Assembly: GCA_964430505.1 (NCBI GenBank)
Contig: CAYSGH010000003.1
Span: 1 to 64,000 of the forward strand
Reading direction: 5' to 3'
From: UBA6176 sp032119375
Lineage (GTDB): Bacteria; Verrucomicrobiota; Verrucomicrobiia; Limisphaerales; UBA9464
DNA: 64,000 nucleotides
Below are positions 9,582 to 36,055 of the stretch, piece by piece (position 1 is the first letter of the stretch; every line of letters begins with the position of its first letter). Under the pieces are notes generated by a model. The model made no database searches. It saw only the letters and a program-made list of their open reading frames with translations, and was not told the origin of the DNA. The position numbers and the translations under genes were made by a program.

Positions 9582-9601
9582 GCCGCGTGCCCTCACGCGG
9601 C
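9582..9601. repeat. Perfect inverted repeat, 8-bp stem with tetraloop
   Basis: GCCGCGTG, four bases CCCT, then CACGCGGC. The second hairpin, 26 bp away, has the same geometry. Possible roles are an RNA 3'-end stabiliser, a weak terminator or a protein site; the sequence does not decide. Confidence 0.7.
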
Positions 9602-9626
9602 GGTGGCGATGCCTCGTGCCCGGTGC

Positions 9627-9646
9627 GCCGGGTCAGGGGACCCGGC
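9627..9646. repeat. Perfect inverted repeat, 8-bp stem with tetraloop
   Basis: GCCGGGTC, four bases AGGG, then GACCCGGC. Same stem and loop length as the hairpin at 9582 although the sequence differs, which suggests selection for RNA structure rather than a duplicated protein-binding site. Confidence 0.7.
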
Positions 9647-9713
9647 CTTCAGCCGCGTCGAGCCCACCACGACCTCACTCGCAGGGTGAGCCCTTGGGTT
9701 CCTGCCCGTGAGC

Positions 9714-9729
9714 CCATCCTCCCGGATGG
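9714..9729 (-). terminator. Candidate 3'-end hairpin of the PEP-CTERM gene
   Basis: CCATCC, TCCC, GGATGG form a 6-bp stem 43 bp beyond the PEP-CTERM stop codon; one more pair can be added on each side. There is no U tract, so it may only protect the 3' end or may be chance in GC-rich DNA. Confidence 0.3.
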
Positions 9730-9772
9730 GAGGGCCCTCTCCTCGTTTTCAAATCCCCTTCGACGGCCGTTT

Positions 9773-10516
9773 CTAGGATGAATTGCGCCGCCGAAGCCAC
9801 CACGCCCCGCCCAGCAGCAACGCGCCCGCAACGCTCGCATAGGCCGCCGGCTCGGGCACCGGCGTCCACTCCAGGCCCCACGCCTTGAGCTTGGCCACCC
9901 CGCCGGGCGTCGTGTCCTCCACGTACAAGGTCCACAGGCCATTCGGGTTGATGCCCTGGAAGGGGGCCAATCCCGCCGTTCGCACGGTCGCGTTCACCAC
10001 GTCGAACGGGTCCACGTCCCGACCGTCCGCGGACCAGTTCCCGGTCACGCCCGCGCCCGTCGCCGGGGATGTGACGAGCCGGTACGTGTGGATGTCCGGG
10101 CCCGTGGCGCCCAACGACACGTCGAGGCCGTTGTCCTCGTAGCCGGCGTCGGCGTCCACGCTGGCGTCGTCCCGGCCCGGCCGGTTCAGCAACACGGCGT
10201 AGGCGGACACCGGGGACGACGGCGTCGCCTGGTACTGCACCGTCGCGTAGATGTCGCCGTTCCACATCCCGCCTTGCGTGCCCTCCAGCGTCAGCCGCAC
10301 GCGGAGTTCCTGTACGGCCGCGGGCAGCGTGGTGATGGCTCGCGTGTCCACGTATCCCGTGCCGGTGCCGTCCGGCAGCACTTGGCCGCCGGGTCCGCCG
10401 GGCGTGAACCGCAGCGATTGCGCGGCCAACGGCACGACCAACGCCAATGCCATGGACGCGCCGCACCGCCGGACCCACGACCTGTGCATCCGATTTGTCG
10501 CCTTCATCGTCTTCAT
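9773..10516 (-). CDS. PEP-CTERM sorted exoprotein with P/Homo B-like domain (247 aa)
   Basis: The ATG at 10516 follows a good ribosome-binding site (AAGGGGAAGG, 4 nt before the start). An export signal covers about residues 10-33 (SWVRRCGASMALALVVPLAA). The body, with GLWTLYVEDTTPGG and KLKAWGLEWT near its end, resembles the proprotein-convertase P / Homo B beta-sandwich, here without a protease. Residues 220-247 are a textbook PEP-CTERM sorting signal: VPEP, a hydrophobic segment and the basic WWLRRRNSS end. Such proteins are cut and exported or anchored by an exosortase; no exosortase gene is present in this window. The gene starts 50 bp after the stop of the 6276-aa gene, so the two are probably co-transcribed. 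Confidence 0.9.
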   Translation of the reverse strand: MKTMKATNRMHRSWVRRCGASMALALVVPLAAQSLRFTPGGPGGQVLPDGTGTGYVDTRAITTLPAAVQELRVRLTLEGTQGGMWNGDIYATVQYQATPSSPVSAYAVLLNRPGRDDASVDADAGYEDNGLDVSLGATGPDIHTYRLVTSPATGAGVTGNWSADGRDVDPFDVVNATVRTAGLAPFQGINPNGLWTLYVEDTTPGGVAKLKAWGLEWTPVPEPAAYASVAGALLLGGAWWLRRRNSS

Positions 10517-10566
10517 CGTGCCTTCCCCTTCTTCCTGGATGTTGCCTGCGTCGTGATCGCTTCGCC

Positions 10567-29397
<18,831 letters not shown>

Positions 29398-29620
29398 TGG
29401 AAAATTCGCCCGTTCCTGACGCCCGCGTTCACGCCCGCAACCATCGCCCGCCATAGGGTTTGGCCATGCAAAAGATGCCCCTTGGGGTGTCAACGCCATT
29501 GCAAGGCCCCCCAAGCATCGTTGCCGCCGCGTCACCCACGAGTCGCACGCTATTGCTTCAAGGTGGGAACGCGCCGGAACACCCGAACCTTGCACTCCCA
29601 TCCGAAGAAGCCGCCGCGGC

Positions 29621-30463
29621 TCACCCCCGCCACCAACGCCCGAAGTTCTCCGCCACCCTCTGCGCCAATGCTTCACGGGACATCCCCAACGCCGTCGCCA
29701 ACCCACCGGTGATCGACCCCACGTTCGCGGGATGGTTCAAGCCCTCCGCCAGCCGATGCGGCCGATGGCCGTCCGGCGGCACCTGGTCCGGCGCGTCGCT
29801 CTCCACCAGCAGGCGGTCCGGCGGAATCACCCGGAACACGTCCCGTTGCGCCCGCTTCCGCTCGTGCAGGAAATAGCCGGGAAACCCGAAGTAGGCGCCC
29901 ATCCGAACGAACGCCGGGACCATCTCCGCCGGGCCGCCGTAGCTGTGCAACAGGAAGCCCCGCCGCGGTAGCGGCCCCTCCATCAACACCGACAACATCC
30001 GTCCCCAGGCCCGCAGGCAATGCAGGCTCAAGGGCCGGTCGAGCTCCGCCGCCCACCTCAGGTGGACCCGCAACACCGCCACCTGTCGTTCCATCCCGGC
30101 CGGCGCAACGTCCCCGCGCCCAGGAATGCCCCGAAGCCTTTCCCGCAAGCCGGGCTCCAGGATCCACGCGTCCAGCCCGCACTCGCCCACGCCGGAGTCC
30201 GGCCACGACCGCAGCCGCATCCCCAGCCGCTCCTCCCATCCGTCCCGTTGCTCGTGCAACCACCACGGATGCCACCCGAAGCTCGGCAACACCCGCCCCG
30301 GATAGGCCCCCGCCAGGTCCGCCACGTCGTCCCAGTCCGACTCGCACGCGCCATTGACGACCATCCGTTCCACCCCTGCGGCCGCGCACGCTTCGAGGAT
30401 TTCCCTTCGCCAGGGCCGCAGCCGCTCGTCTTGCAGGTGATTGTGGGCGTCGATGAAGCGCAC
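29621..30463 (-). CDS. TatD-family metal-dependent hydrolase (280 aa)
   Basis: The GTG at 30463 is chosen because the family's first motif follows at once (RFIDAHNHLQ) and a G-rich Shine-Dalgarno-like run lies just upstream; the longer frame would run into the divergent gene's leader. Visible motifs of the TatD amidohydrolase fold are FIDAHNH, GACESDW, FGWHPWWL, GECGLD, LHCLRAWG, HSYGG and VESDAPDQ, which supply the metal-binding His, Glu and Asp residues. Family members are cytoplasmic metal-dependent nucleases or deacylases. It stands at the head of the minus-strand block, 223 bp before the giant gene, and is divergent from the hisN-type gene. Confidence 0.88.
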   Translation of the reverse strand: MRFIDAHNHLQDERLRPWRREILEACAAAGVERMVVNGACESDWDDVADLAGAYPGRVLPSFGWHPWWLHEQRDGWEERLGMRLRSWPDSGVGECGLDAWILEPGLRERLRGIPGRGDVAPAGMERQVAVLRVHLRWAAELDRPLSLHCLRAWGRMLSVLMEGPLPRRGFLLHSYGGPAEMVPAFVRMGAYFGFPGYFLHERKRAQRDVFRVIPPDRLLVESDAPDQVPPDGHRPHRLAEGLNHPANVGSITGGLATALGMSREALAQRVAENFGRWWRG

Positions 30464-30699
30464 CGGGGCACCCTGCCCCCCGGCTTCCCGGCATGGCAAC
30501 GTCCCAGGCGCAAGGCCCCAGTCGCCAGGCAGGAAGACGCAAGGCGACCCCGCCCCTCGCCGTCGCTCCCAACCGCCTCGTCCTTGGACGGGGGTTCCCG
30601 CAGCTCCTCGTTGACGGCATGGGCCTGCACGACGCACGGCGAACAGGTGCCCAGCAAACGCTCTCGCGCCGGGGCCCACGCTGTGGTTGCGTGGCGGGC

Positions 30700-31476
30700 G
30701 TGACGAGCACGGAGCCGTTGGTGGCGTTCATTCGGGAGCTGGCGGAGGCCAGCGCACGCGAAATCCTTCCCTACTTCGGGCGCAAGGAAATGGGTCTGGA
30801 GCTGAAGTCGGACGACACCCCGGTGACCGTCGCCGACCGCGAGGCGGAACGGGTGATGCGCCGGATGATCGAGGCCCGGTTCCCGTCGCATGGGATCGTG
30901 GGCGAGGAGTTCGGGACGGTGCGAGGCGACGCGGAGTTCGTGTGGGTGCTGGACCCGATCGACGGGACGAAGTCGTTCATCTCGGCGGTGCCGTTGTTTG
31001 GCACGTTGATCGGGTTGCTGCACGAGGGCGCGCCGTTGCTGGGCTGCATCCACCAGCCCGTCTTGCGCCAGCTCATGATCGGGGACGGCCGCGTGACCAC
31101 GCTCAACGGGTCGCCGGTGCGCGCGAGGTCCTGCCGGTCGCTGGCCGAGGCAACGATGGTGGTGACGGACCCGCTGCACCCGTCGCAATACCGCGACGGC
31201 GCCCGGTATGACGCCCTGTCCCGCAAGGTCCGCGTGGTGCGGACGTGGGGGGATTGCTACGGGTACTTGCTGGTCGCGGCGGGCTGGGCGGACCTGATGG
31301 TGGACCCGATCATGAACCCGTGGGACTTGCAGCCGGTGATCCCCATCATTCGCGGCTCCGGGGCCGTGATCACCCAGTGGGACGGCGGCCCGGCCCATGC
31401 CACCGGAGCCAACTCCGCCATCGCCGCCATGCCCGGCGTGCACGCCGAGGCATTGAAGGTGTTGAACGGTCCCTAG
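30700..31476 (+). CDS. hisN: Histidinol-phosphatase of the inositol monophosphatase type (258 aa)
   Basis: The product has the inositol-monophosphatase fold signatures: GEEFG (metal-binding Glu), DPIDGTKSF (the metal-binding Asp cluster) and NPWDLQPVIP (the third metal Asp). The segment RTWGDCYGYLLVAAG plus DPIMNPWD is the hallmark of the HisN branch, which removes phosphate from L-histidinol phosphate in histidine biosynthesis. The GTG at 30700 gives the usual family length; another GTG at 30691 is equally possible, and the longer frame upstream has no family similarity. No other his gene is in the window. Another small-substrate monophosphatase activity remains possible. Confidence 0.85.
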   Translation: MTSTEPLVAFIRELAEASAREILPYFGRKEMGLELKSDDTPVTVADREAERVMRRMIEARFPSHGIVGEEFGTVRGDAEFVWVLDPIDGTKSFISAVPLFGTLIGLLHEGAPLLGCIHQPVLRQLMIGDGRVTTLNGSPVRARSCRSLAEATMVVTDPLHPSQYRDGARYDALSRKVRVVRTWGDCYGYLLVAAGWADLMVDPIMNPWDLQPVIPIIRGSGAVITQWDGGPAHATGANSAIAAMPGVHAEALKVLNGP

Positions 31477-31501
31477 GCCGGAATGCATTGGGCGGAAAGG
31501 G

Positions 31502-31635
31502 CACGCCAAGGTGCCAAGGCGCGAGGCCCCCGTGGAATGGGTCTTACTGGTGGGTGCCGGTACACCGCATGGAAAGGTTTCCCACCCGCTAGCCGCTCTC
31601 CGCGGTTGCCTTCGCGCTCTTTGCGGCTTCGCGTG
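31502..31635. repeat. Imperfect inverted-repeat element (MITE-like or REP-like)
   Basis: The left arm (31502-31526) reads CACGCCAAGGTGCCAAGGCG; the reverse complement of the right arm (31609-31635) reads CACGCGAAGCCGCAAAGAGC, then both continue with GCGA(G/A)G. Inside, GGTGGG at 31549 pairs with CCCACC at 31581. Both arms resemble the intergenic family of repeated GC-AAG words seen in many bacteria. No transposase is present, and target-site duplications were not evident. Confidence 0.5.
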
Positions 31636-31727
31636 ATTTTTCCGGCGTTGCCATCGGGATTCGCTCGGGCACGGCCCATCTCAGATGCGGTGCACCGATG
31701 GAAGGCATGAGCGGCGGCTGAGCACGT

Positions 31728-31776
31728 CCCGCCCCCCGCCCCCCGCTCCCCGCTTCCCGCTCCCCGCTTCCCGATT
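31728..31776. repeat. C-rich low-complexity tandem repeat
   Basis: Two exact copies of a 14-bp unit CCCGCTCCCCGCTT (31742-31769) lie in a longer run of CCCCGC words. It ends about 50 bp before the valS start. Confidence 0.75.
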
Positions 31777-31826
31777 TTCCGTGATTCCCCACGGGGCCGG
31801 GGTTCGGGCAAACTCCGGGCTACGTC

Positions 31827-34547
31827 ATGACCGAGATCCCGAAGGCCTACGAGCCGCAGTCCGTCGAGTCGAAGTGGTACGAGTTCTGGGTGGAGCAAGG
31901 GTGCTTCACGGCCGACCCCGCGCGGGTCAGCGAAGCGCGCCCGGCCTACTCGATCGTGATCCCGCCACCCAACGTGACGGGCGTGCTCACGCTGGGGCAC
32001 GTGCTGAACAACACCATCCAGGACATCCTGGCGCGCAAGGCGCGCATGGAGGGCAAGGAGGTGCTTTGGCTGCCGGGCACGGACCACGCCGGCATCGCCA
32101 CCCAGAACGTCGTCGAGAAGACCCTGCGCAAGGAGGGCGTGATCAAGCATCGCGACGACCTCGGGCGCGAGGCGCTCGTGGCCAAGATCTGGGAATGGAA
32201 GGAGAAGTACGGCGGCATCATCCTGCGCCAGCTCCGCGCGCTGGGCGCGTCGTGCGACTGGTCCCGCACCCGGTTCACGATGGACCCGGACTACTCGCGG
32301 TGCGTGCAGGGCGTGTTCGTGGACCTGTACCGCAAGGGCCTCATCTACCGCGGCAAGCGCATGGTCAACTGGTGCCCGGCGTCCCTCACGGCGTTGTCGG
32401 ACGAGGAGGTGGTCATGAAGGAGCAGAAGGGCTTCATGTACCACTTCCAGGTCGAGGTGGTGGAGCACCCGGGGACGTTCCTCACGATTGCCACGACGCG
32501 CCCGGAGACGATCCCGGCGGACACGGCGGTGGCGGTGAACCCGAAGGACCCGCGCTATGCGCACCTGGTGGGCCAGCACGTCTGGCGGGCGTTGCCGCTG
32601 GATGTTCCCAAGGAGCAGCGCGTCATCCCGATCATCGCGGACGACCACGTGGACTTCGAGTTTGGGACGGGCGTGCTCAAGGTGACGCCGGCGCATGACA
32701 AGGCGGACTTCGACATTGGCCTGCGCCACAAGCTGCCGGTGATCGACGTGCTGACGCCCGACGGCAAGCTCACGGCCGGGGCGGGCGCGGACCTGGCGGG
32801 CCTGGATCGCTTCGCCGGGCGCAAGAAGGCGGCCGAGCTGCTCGAAGGGGCGGGCGCACTCGTGAAGGCCGAGCCCTACGTCAACAACGTCGGGTTCAGC
32901 GAGCGCGCCGACGTGCCCGTCGAGCCCCGCCTCTCGGAGCAATGGTTCCTGCGCTACCCCAGCGTGGACGCCTCCAAGCGTTGCGTGGCCGACGGCGCCA
33001 TGCGGTTCTTCCCGGATCGTTGGGCGAAGGTGTACGACCACTGGATGACCGGCATCCAGGACTGGTGCATCAGCCGCCAGCTTTGGTGGGGGCACCGCAT
33101 CCCCGTGTGGTATCGCGGGGCGGAGATCCACTGCGGGCTGGAGGCTCCGGCGGGCGACGGCTGGGTCCAGGACCCGGACGTCCTCGACACGTGGTTCAGC
33201 TCGTGGCTGTGGCCGTTCGCCACCATGGGCTGGACGGGCGACCGGGCCGCCGACGGCCCCAACGCCACGCTGCGGGCATTCTATCCCACGACGGACCTCG
33301 TGACCGGGCCCGACATCATCTTCTTCTGGGTGGCGCGGATGATCATGGCGGGCTTCGAGTACATGGGGGATCTCCCGTTCCGGAACGTCTATTTCACCGG
33401 GATCATCCGGGACAAGCAGGGGCGGAAGATGTCGAAGTCCCTGGGCAACTCGCCGGACCCGCTGGACCTGATCGCCAAGTACGGTGCGGACGCGCTGCGG
33501 TTCGGGGTGATGCGCGCGGCGCCGCTGGGGCAGGACGTGCTCTTTGACGAGCAGGCCGTTGAGCTGGGCCGCAACTTCTGCAACAAGCTCTGGAACGCCT
33601 GCCGCTTCCGCCAGTTGCACGCCGGGGCCACCGAGCAGGAAATCAACCCGGGCCTGCTCACGTCGGACGACCGCTGGATCCTGTCCCGCCTCCACGTCGC
33701 CGTGCGCGAGGTGAACGAGGCCTTCGCCAGCTACCGCTTCAGCGACGCCACCGCCACCTTGTACCGCTTCTTCTGGAGCGAGTACTGCGACTGGTACATC
33801 GAGGCCAGCAAGCCCGTCCTGGGCATGCCGGGCGAGCCGCCGACCGACCCGTCCCGCGCCGCCCTCCGGGACAACAAGCTGGCCGTCATCGACCTGGTCC
33901 TCGCCCATGTCCTCCGCCTCTTCCATCCCTTCCTTCCGTTCATCACGGAGGAGCTGTGGCACGGCATGGGGTTCCACCACGACCTGCCTGCGGACCGCGG
34001 CGGACGGACGGTGCTGTTCGCCGTGTGGCCGAAGCCGTTTGACGAGGACGAGGCCGCCTATTTTGGGCTCACGGCGGCGTCCGAGGCGCAGGCGCAGGCC
34101 CGCTTCGACTTGGTCACGCTGGGACGCAACCTGCGCGCGCAGTTCAACATCGCCTCAAACAAGCGCGTCCGGTTCGTCCTGCGTTCGGGGCATGAGTTGC
34201 CGTCGGAAGAGCACGAGATCCTGCGCGGGTTGCTCAACGCCGAGCCCCTGGAACTCGTTCCCACCTCCTGGCAAGCGCCCCGCGGCACGCCCGTGGCGTC
34301 CAACGTCGTGGGCGACCTGTTCCTTCCGTTGGAAGGCCTCGTCGATGTCGCCGCCGAGCGCGCCCGCCTCGACAAGGAGCTGGCCCGGATCCGGGCGGAG
34401 GTTGCCAAGGTGCAGGACAAGCTGGGCAACCCGGCCTTCGCGCAGAAGGTGCCCGCCAGCGTGCTCGCCGAGCACCAGCAACGCCTCGCCGACTGGCAGG
34501 CCAAGGAACGCCAGGTCCACGAGGCCCTCGCCAACCTGCCGGGGTGA
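31827..34547 (+). CDS. valS: Valine--tRNA ligase
   Basis: Class I aminoacyl-tRNA synthetase charging tRNA-Val with valine. Residues 44-60 carry PPPNVTGVLTLGH, the HIGH-type ATP motif (TLGH at 55-58). The editing domain follows (TTRPETIPADTAVAVNP), then WCISRQLWWGHRIPVWY and the KMSKS loop GRKMSKSLGN at about residues 532-541. The anticodon-binding domain contains FYWSEYCDWYIE-like sequence. The C-terminus from about residue 840 is a charged coiled coil, the tRNA-binding arm found in ValRS. Length (906 aa) is normal for the family. The ATG at 31827 starts close to the conserved N-terminus; no strong Shine-Dalgarno sequence precedes it. Confidence 0.97.
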   Translation: MTEIPKAYEPQSVESKWYEFWVEQGCFTADPARVSEARPAYSIVIPPPNVTGVLTLGHVLNNTIQDILARKARMEGKEVLWLPGTDHAGIATQNVVEKTLRKEGVIKHRDDLGREALVAKIWEWKEKYGGIILRQLRALGASCDWSRTRFTMDPDYSRCVQGVFVDLYRKGLIYRGKRMVNWCPASLTALSDEEVVMKEQKGFMYHFQVEVVEHPGTFLTIATTRPETIPADTAVAVNPKDPRYAHLVGQHVWRALPLDVPKEQRVIPIIADDHVDFEFGTGVLKVTPAHDKADFDIGLRHKLPVIDVLTPDGKLTAGAGADLAGLDRFAGRKKAAELLEGAGALVKAEPYVNNVGFSERADVPVEPRLSEQWFLRYPSVDASKRCVADGAMRFFPDRWAKVYDHWMTGIQDWCISRQLWWGHRIPVWYRGAEIHCGLEAPAGDGWVQDPDVLDTWFSSWLWPFATMGWTGDRAADGPNATLRAFYPTTDLVTGPDIIFFWVARMIMAGFEYMGDLPFRNVYFTGIIRDKQGRKMSKSLGNSPDPLDLIAKYGADALRFGVMRAAPLGQDVLFDEQAVELGRNFCNKLWNACRFRQLHAGATEQEINPGLLTSDDRWILSRLHVAVREVNEAFASYRFSDATATLYRFFWSEYCDWYIEASKPVLGMPGEPPTDPSRAALRDNKLAVIDLVLAHVLRLFHPFLPFITEELWHGMGFHHDLPADRGGRTVLFAVWPKPFDEDEAAYFGLTAASEAQAQARFDLVTLGRNLRAQFNIASNKRVRFVLRSGHELPSEEHEILRGLLNAEPLELVPTSWQAPRGTPVASNVVGDLFLPLEGLVDVAAERARLDKELARIRAEVAKVQDKLGNPAFAQKVPASVLAEHQQRLADWQAKERQVHEALANLPG

Positions 34548-34726
34548 GGGCGGGGCCATCCTTCACCACCTTGCAGCGTAAACCATGGGTTTCCGGGAGA
34601 TGACGGCCGTGTGACGTTTTCGGAAGGCGGCCCCACCCCCGGTCTTTTTCGTGGACAGAAAACGGTGGATGACAACGATTTTAATCGACGCCCGCCGAAG
34701 GGCGGCCAGTGAATCCCGGAGATCCC

Positions 34727-35182
34727 ATGAACACATTGACAACCCCCTCCCACGGAACGGTCCCCGCCCCCAAGCCGGCCCTGTCGGATGAGTCCCCCGT
34801 GGCCCTGCGTGTCTTCAAGGCGGCGATCCTCAGCCCTCCGGCCGTCTTCGTGACGGTCCTTGTAGCCATTGAGGTCTGGAGGCACGGCCCAGCGGCCTCC
34901 GACCCACAACGCGGCTTCCTTCTCGGCGGTGCTGCACTCTTGATCTTCTTGCCATGGCTGGCATGGAGCCTCGCGTTCAACCAGGCGTCGCGACCCGTCG
35001 CGGTCGGCCTTCGATTGGCCGTGGTGCTTGTGTTCCTTGCCGGCATCCTGGACAGGGTTTCCGGCCTGGGCGCGCTGCCGGTCAGGACGGCCGAAGTCGC
35101 GGCGTGTTCCCTAGCGCTGCTGTGGCTCTTAAATGAAAGCCAGAAGCCTTGTGTCCGGACTGACGCGGTGAAGCCGGCCTAA
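34727..35182 (+). CDS. Small four-helix membrane protein, paralogue of the next gene (151 aa)
   Basis: Not a recognised family. The ATG at 34727 is preferred over an in-frame GTG at 34709 because GGAG lies five bases before it. Four hydrophobic segments are visible (about residues 27-46, 61-81, 89-109 and 114-130). The N-terminal 25 residues are polar and Pro/Ser/Thr-rich. The middle (LPWLAWSL, then a basic-turn VAVGLRLAVV) matches the corresponding part of the 157-aa protein encoded 306 bp downstream, so the two are diverged paralogues. Role unknown; an inner-membrane location is inferred. Confidence 0.7.
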   Translation: MNTLTTPSHGTVPAPKPALSDESPVALRVFKAAILSPPAVFVTVLVAIEVWRHGPAASDPQRGFLLGGAALLIFLPWLAWSLAFNQASRPVAVGLRLAVVLVFLAGILDRVSGLGALPVRTAEVAACSLALLWLLNESQKPCVRTDAVKPA

Positions 35183-35488
35183 ACCTGCCTCGGCGAGGAG
35201 TCGTCCTGCCCGCCCACGAAGCACCAAGGGCTTCGCTGGAACAATGCCCTTGGCCCGCCCGGACGTTCTCGAGCCGCGCTGGGAGACACGTTCCTGCCCG
35301 CTGCCCTTCCCGACCATGGCTCACCTCTTCCAAGACGATTGTTTGGCAGGGCCAACCGGTTGCCTCTTACGACGCTGCGCAGCGCGACGATTATTCCATG
35401 GGCACTGGGGGCGTGGTCGGAATATGACCGGGCCACAGCTTCACATCGGAAAAATTCCCGGTCCCTCGCCCTCCACAAAAGGCAACTC
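35183..35488. other. Intergenic region between two paralogous membrane-protein genes
   Basis: 306 bp with no frame of coding character. It starts with overlapping inverted repeats (35217-35253) suited to end the upstream transcript; the rest shows nothing recognisable. Confidence 0.55.
35224..35253 (+). terminator. Candidate terminator or 3'-end hairpin of the 151-aa gene
   Basis: CCAAGGGC and GCCCTTGG form a perfect 8-bp stem around a 14-nt loop, 42 bp past the stop. An alternative stem CGAAGC/GCTTCG (35217-35235) overlaps it. No T run follows, so factor-independent termination is doubtful. Confidence 0.35.
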
Positions 35489-35962
35489 ATGCAGGCGCAC
35501 ACCACACCCATCACGGCGATTCGCAGCGAGGCCGCCGGCATCCCGCGGTTTTCAGGGTCGCTGCAGCGGATCTTGGCGGTCCTCGTCGTGCCATTCGCCC
35601 TCTTGATGATGGCCGGTGCTGTCATGGCCTTCGTCCAAGGCCTGGGGTCGCTTCTGAGTTCACACGCCCCTTCACATCAAGCGCTGTTGGCCTTGGCAGC
35701 GACGCTCCTCTTGGCACTCGGCTTGTCCTGTCTGGCATGGAGCCTTTGGCTCGGGCGCGGCGTGCCCCTGGCGGTTCGGCGGGGATTCCTCATCGCCCTG
35801 CTGGGCGGGATCCCCACCGGCCTGGCTTGGTCCTACTTCACAGACGAGGACATCACGGGATGGGCCATGGTGCTTGTTGTCATGGCCATGAGCTGGCAGG
35901 CGATCCCCGCTCTTTGGCGCTCGCAGGCCGTGCGTGTTCCCGAGGCCGACCCCGCTGGTTGA
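35489..35962 (+). CDS. Small four-helix membrane protein, paralogue of the upstream gene (157 aa)
   Basis: The ATG at 35489 is preceded by AAAAGG seven bases upstream and begins the only part of the longer frame with coding bias. Hydrophobic segments lie at about residues 27-52, 64-84, 94-114 and 121-140. LSCLAWSLWLGRGVPLAVRR aligns with the third-helix entry of the 151-aa protein. No enzymatic motif is visible. The two genes are separated by 306 bp, so separate transcripts are likely. Confidence 0.7.
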   Translation: MQAHTTPITAIRSEAAGIPRFSGSLQRILAVLVVPFALLMMAGAVMAFVQGLGSLLSSHAPSHQALLALAATLLLALGLSCLAWSLWLGRGVPLAVRRGFLIALLGGIPTGLAWSYFTDEDITGWAMVLVVMAMSWQAIPALWRSQAVRVPEADPAG

Positions 35963-36055
35963 GCCTGGGGCGCATGACGGCGGCGCTCACCCTCGCCAGC
36001 CTGCCCGGATGAGGCCGCCCTTGCACCCGTTCGCCTCCGTCGCTTGGTTTGCCCG

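Larger units (their letters stand above)
9442..9772. other. Intergenic region with several perfect short hairpins
   Basis: This 331-bp gap lies between the PEP-CTERM gene (upstream on the minus strand) and the dehydrogenase gene. No reading frame with coding bias was found. It holds two perfect 8-bp-stem, 4-nt-loop hairpins (9582-9601 and 9627-9646), a 5-bp stem at about 9674-9690 and a hairpin at 9714-9729. None has a following T run. It must contain the 3' end signal of the PEP-CTERM gene and, probably, the promoter of the dehydrogenase pair. Confidence 0.6.
31477..31826. other. Intergenic region before valS with repeat structures
   Basis: 350 bp without a coding frame. The first part (31502-31635) is an imperfect nested inverted repeat; the second (about 31728-31776) is a C-rich low-complexity tandem repeat. 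The valS promoter must lie in the remainder, but no convincing -35/-10 pair was seen. Confidence 0.6.

Noticed and set aside
29466..29493. TTGACA on the minus strand, 91-96 bp upstream of the giant gene, as a promoter
   Set aside because: The hexamer 17 bp downstream (TGCATG) is a poor -10 and no alternative at 16-18 bp is better; it also overlaps a CCCCAAGGGG palindrome of unknown meaning.
29398..29706. Extension of the giant protein by 103 codons upstream of the ATG at 29397
   Set aside because: The extra residues have no export signal or coding bias and overlap the end of the TatD-family gene; the inner ATG gives a proper signal peptide.
36044..36055. TTG at 36044 as the start of D-lactate dehydrogenase
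   Set aside because: It adds four residues not found in the family; the GTG at 36056 fits better, although neither has a ribosome-binding site.
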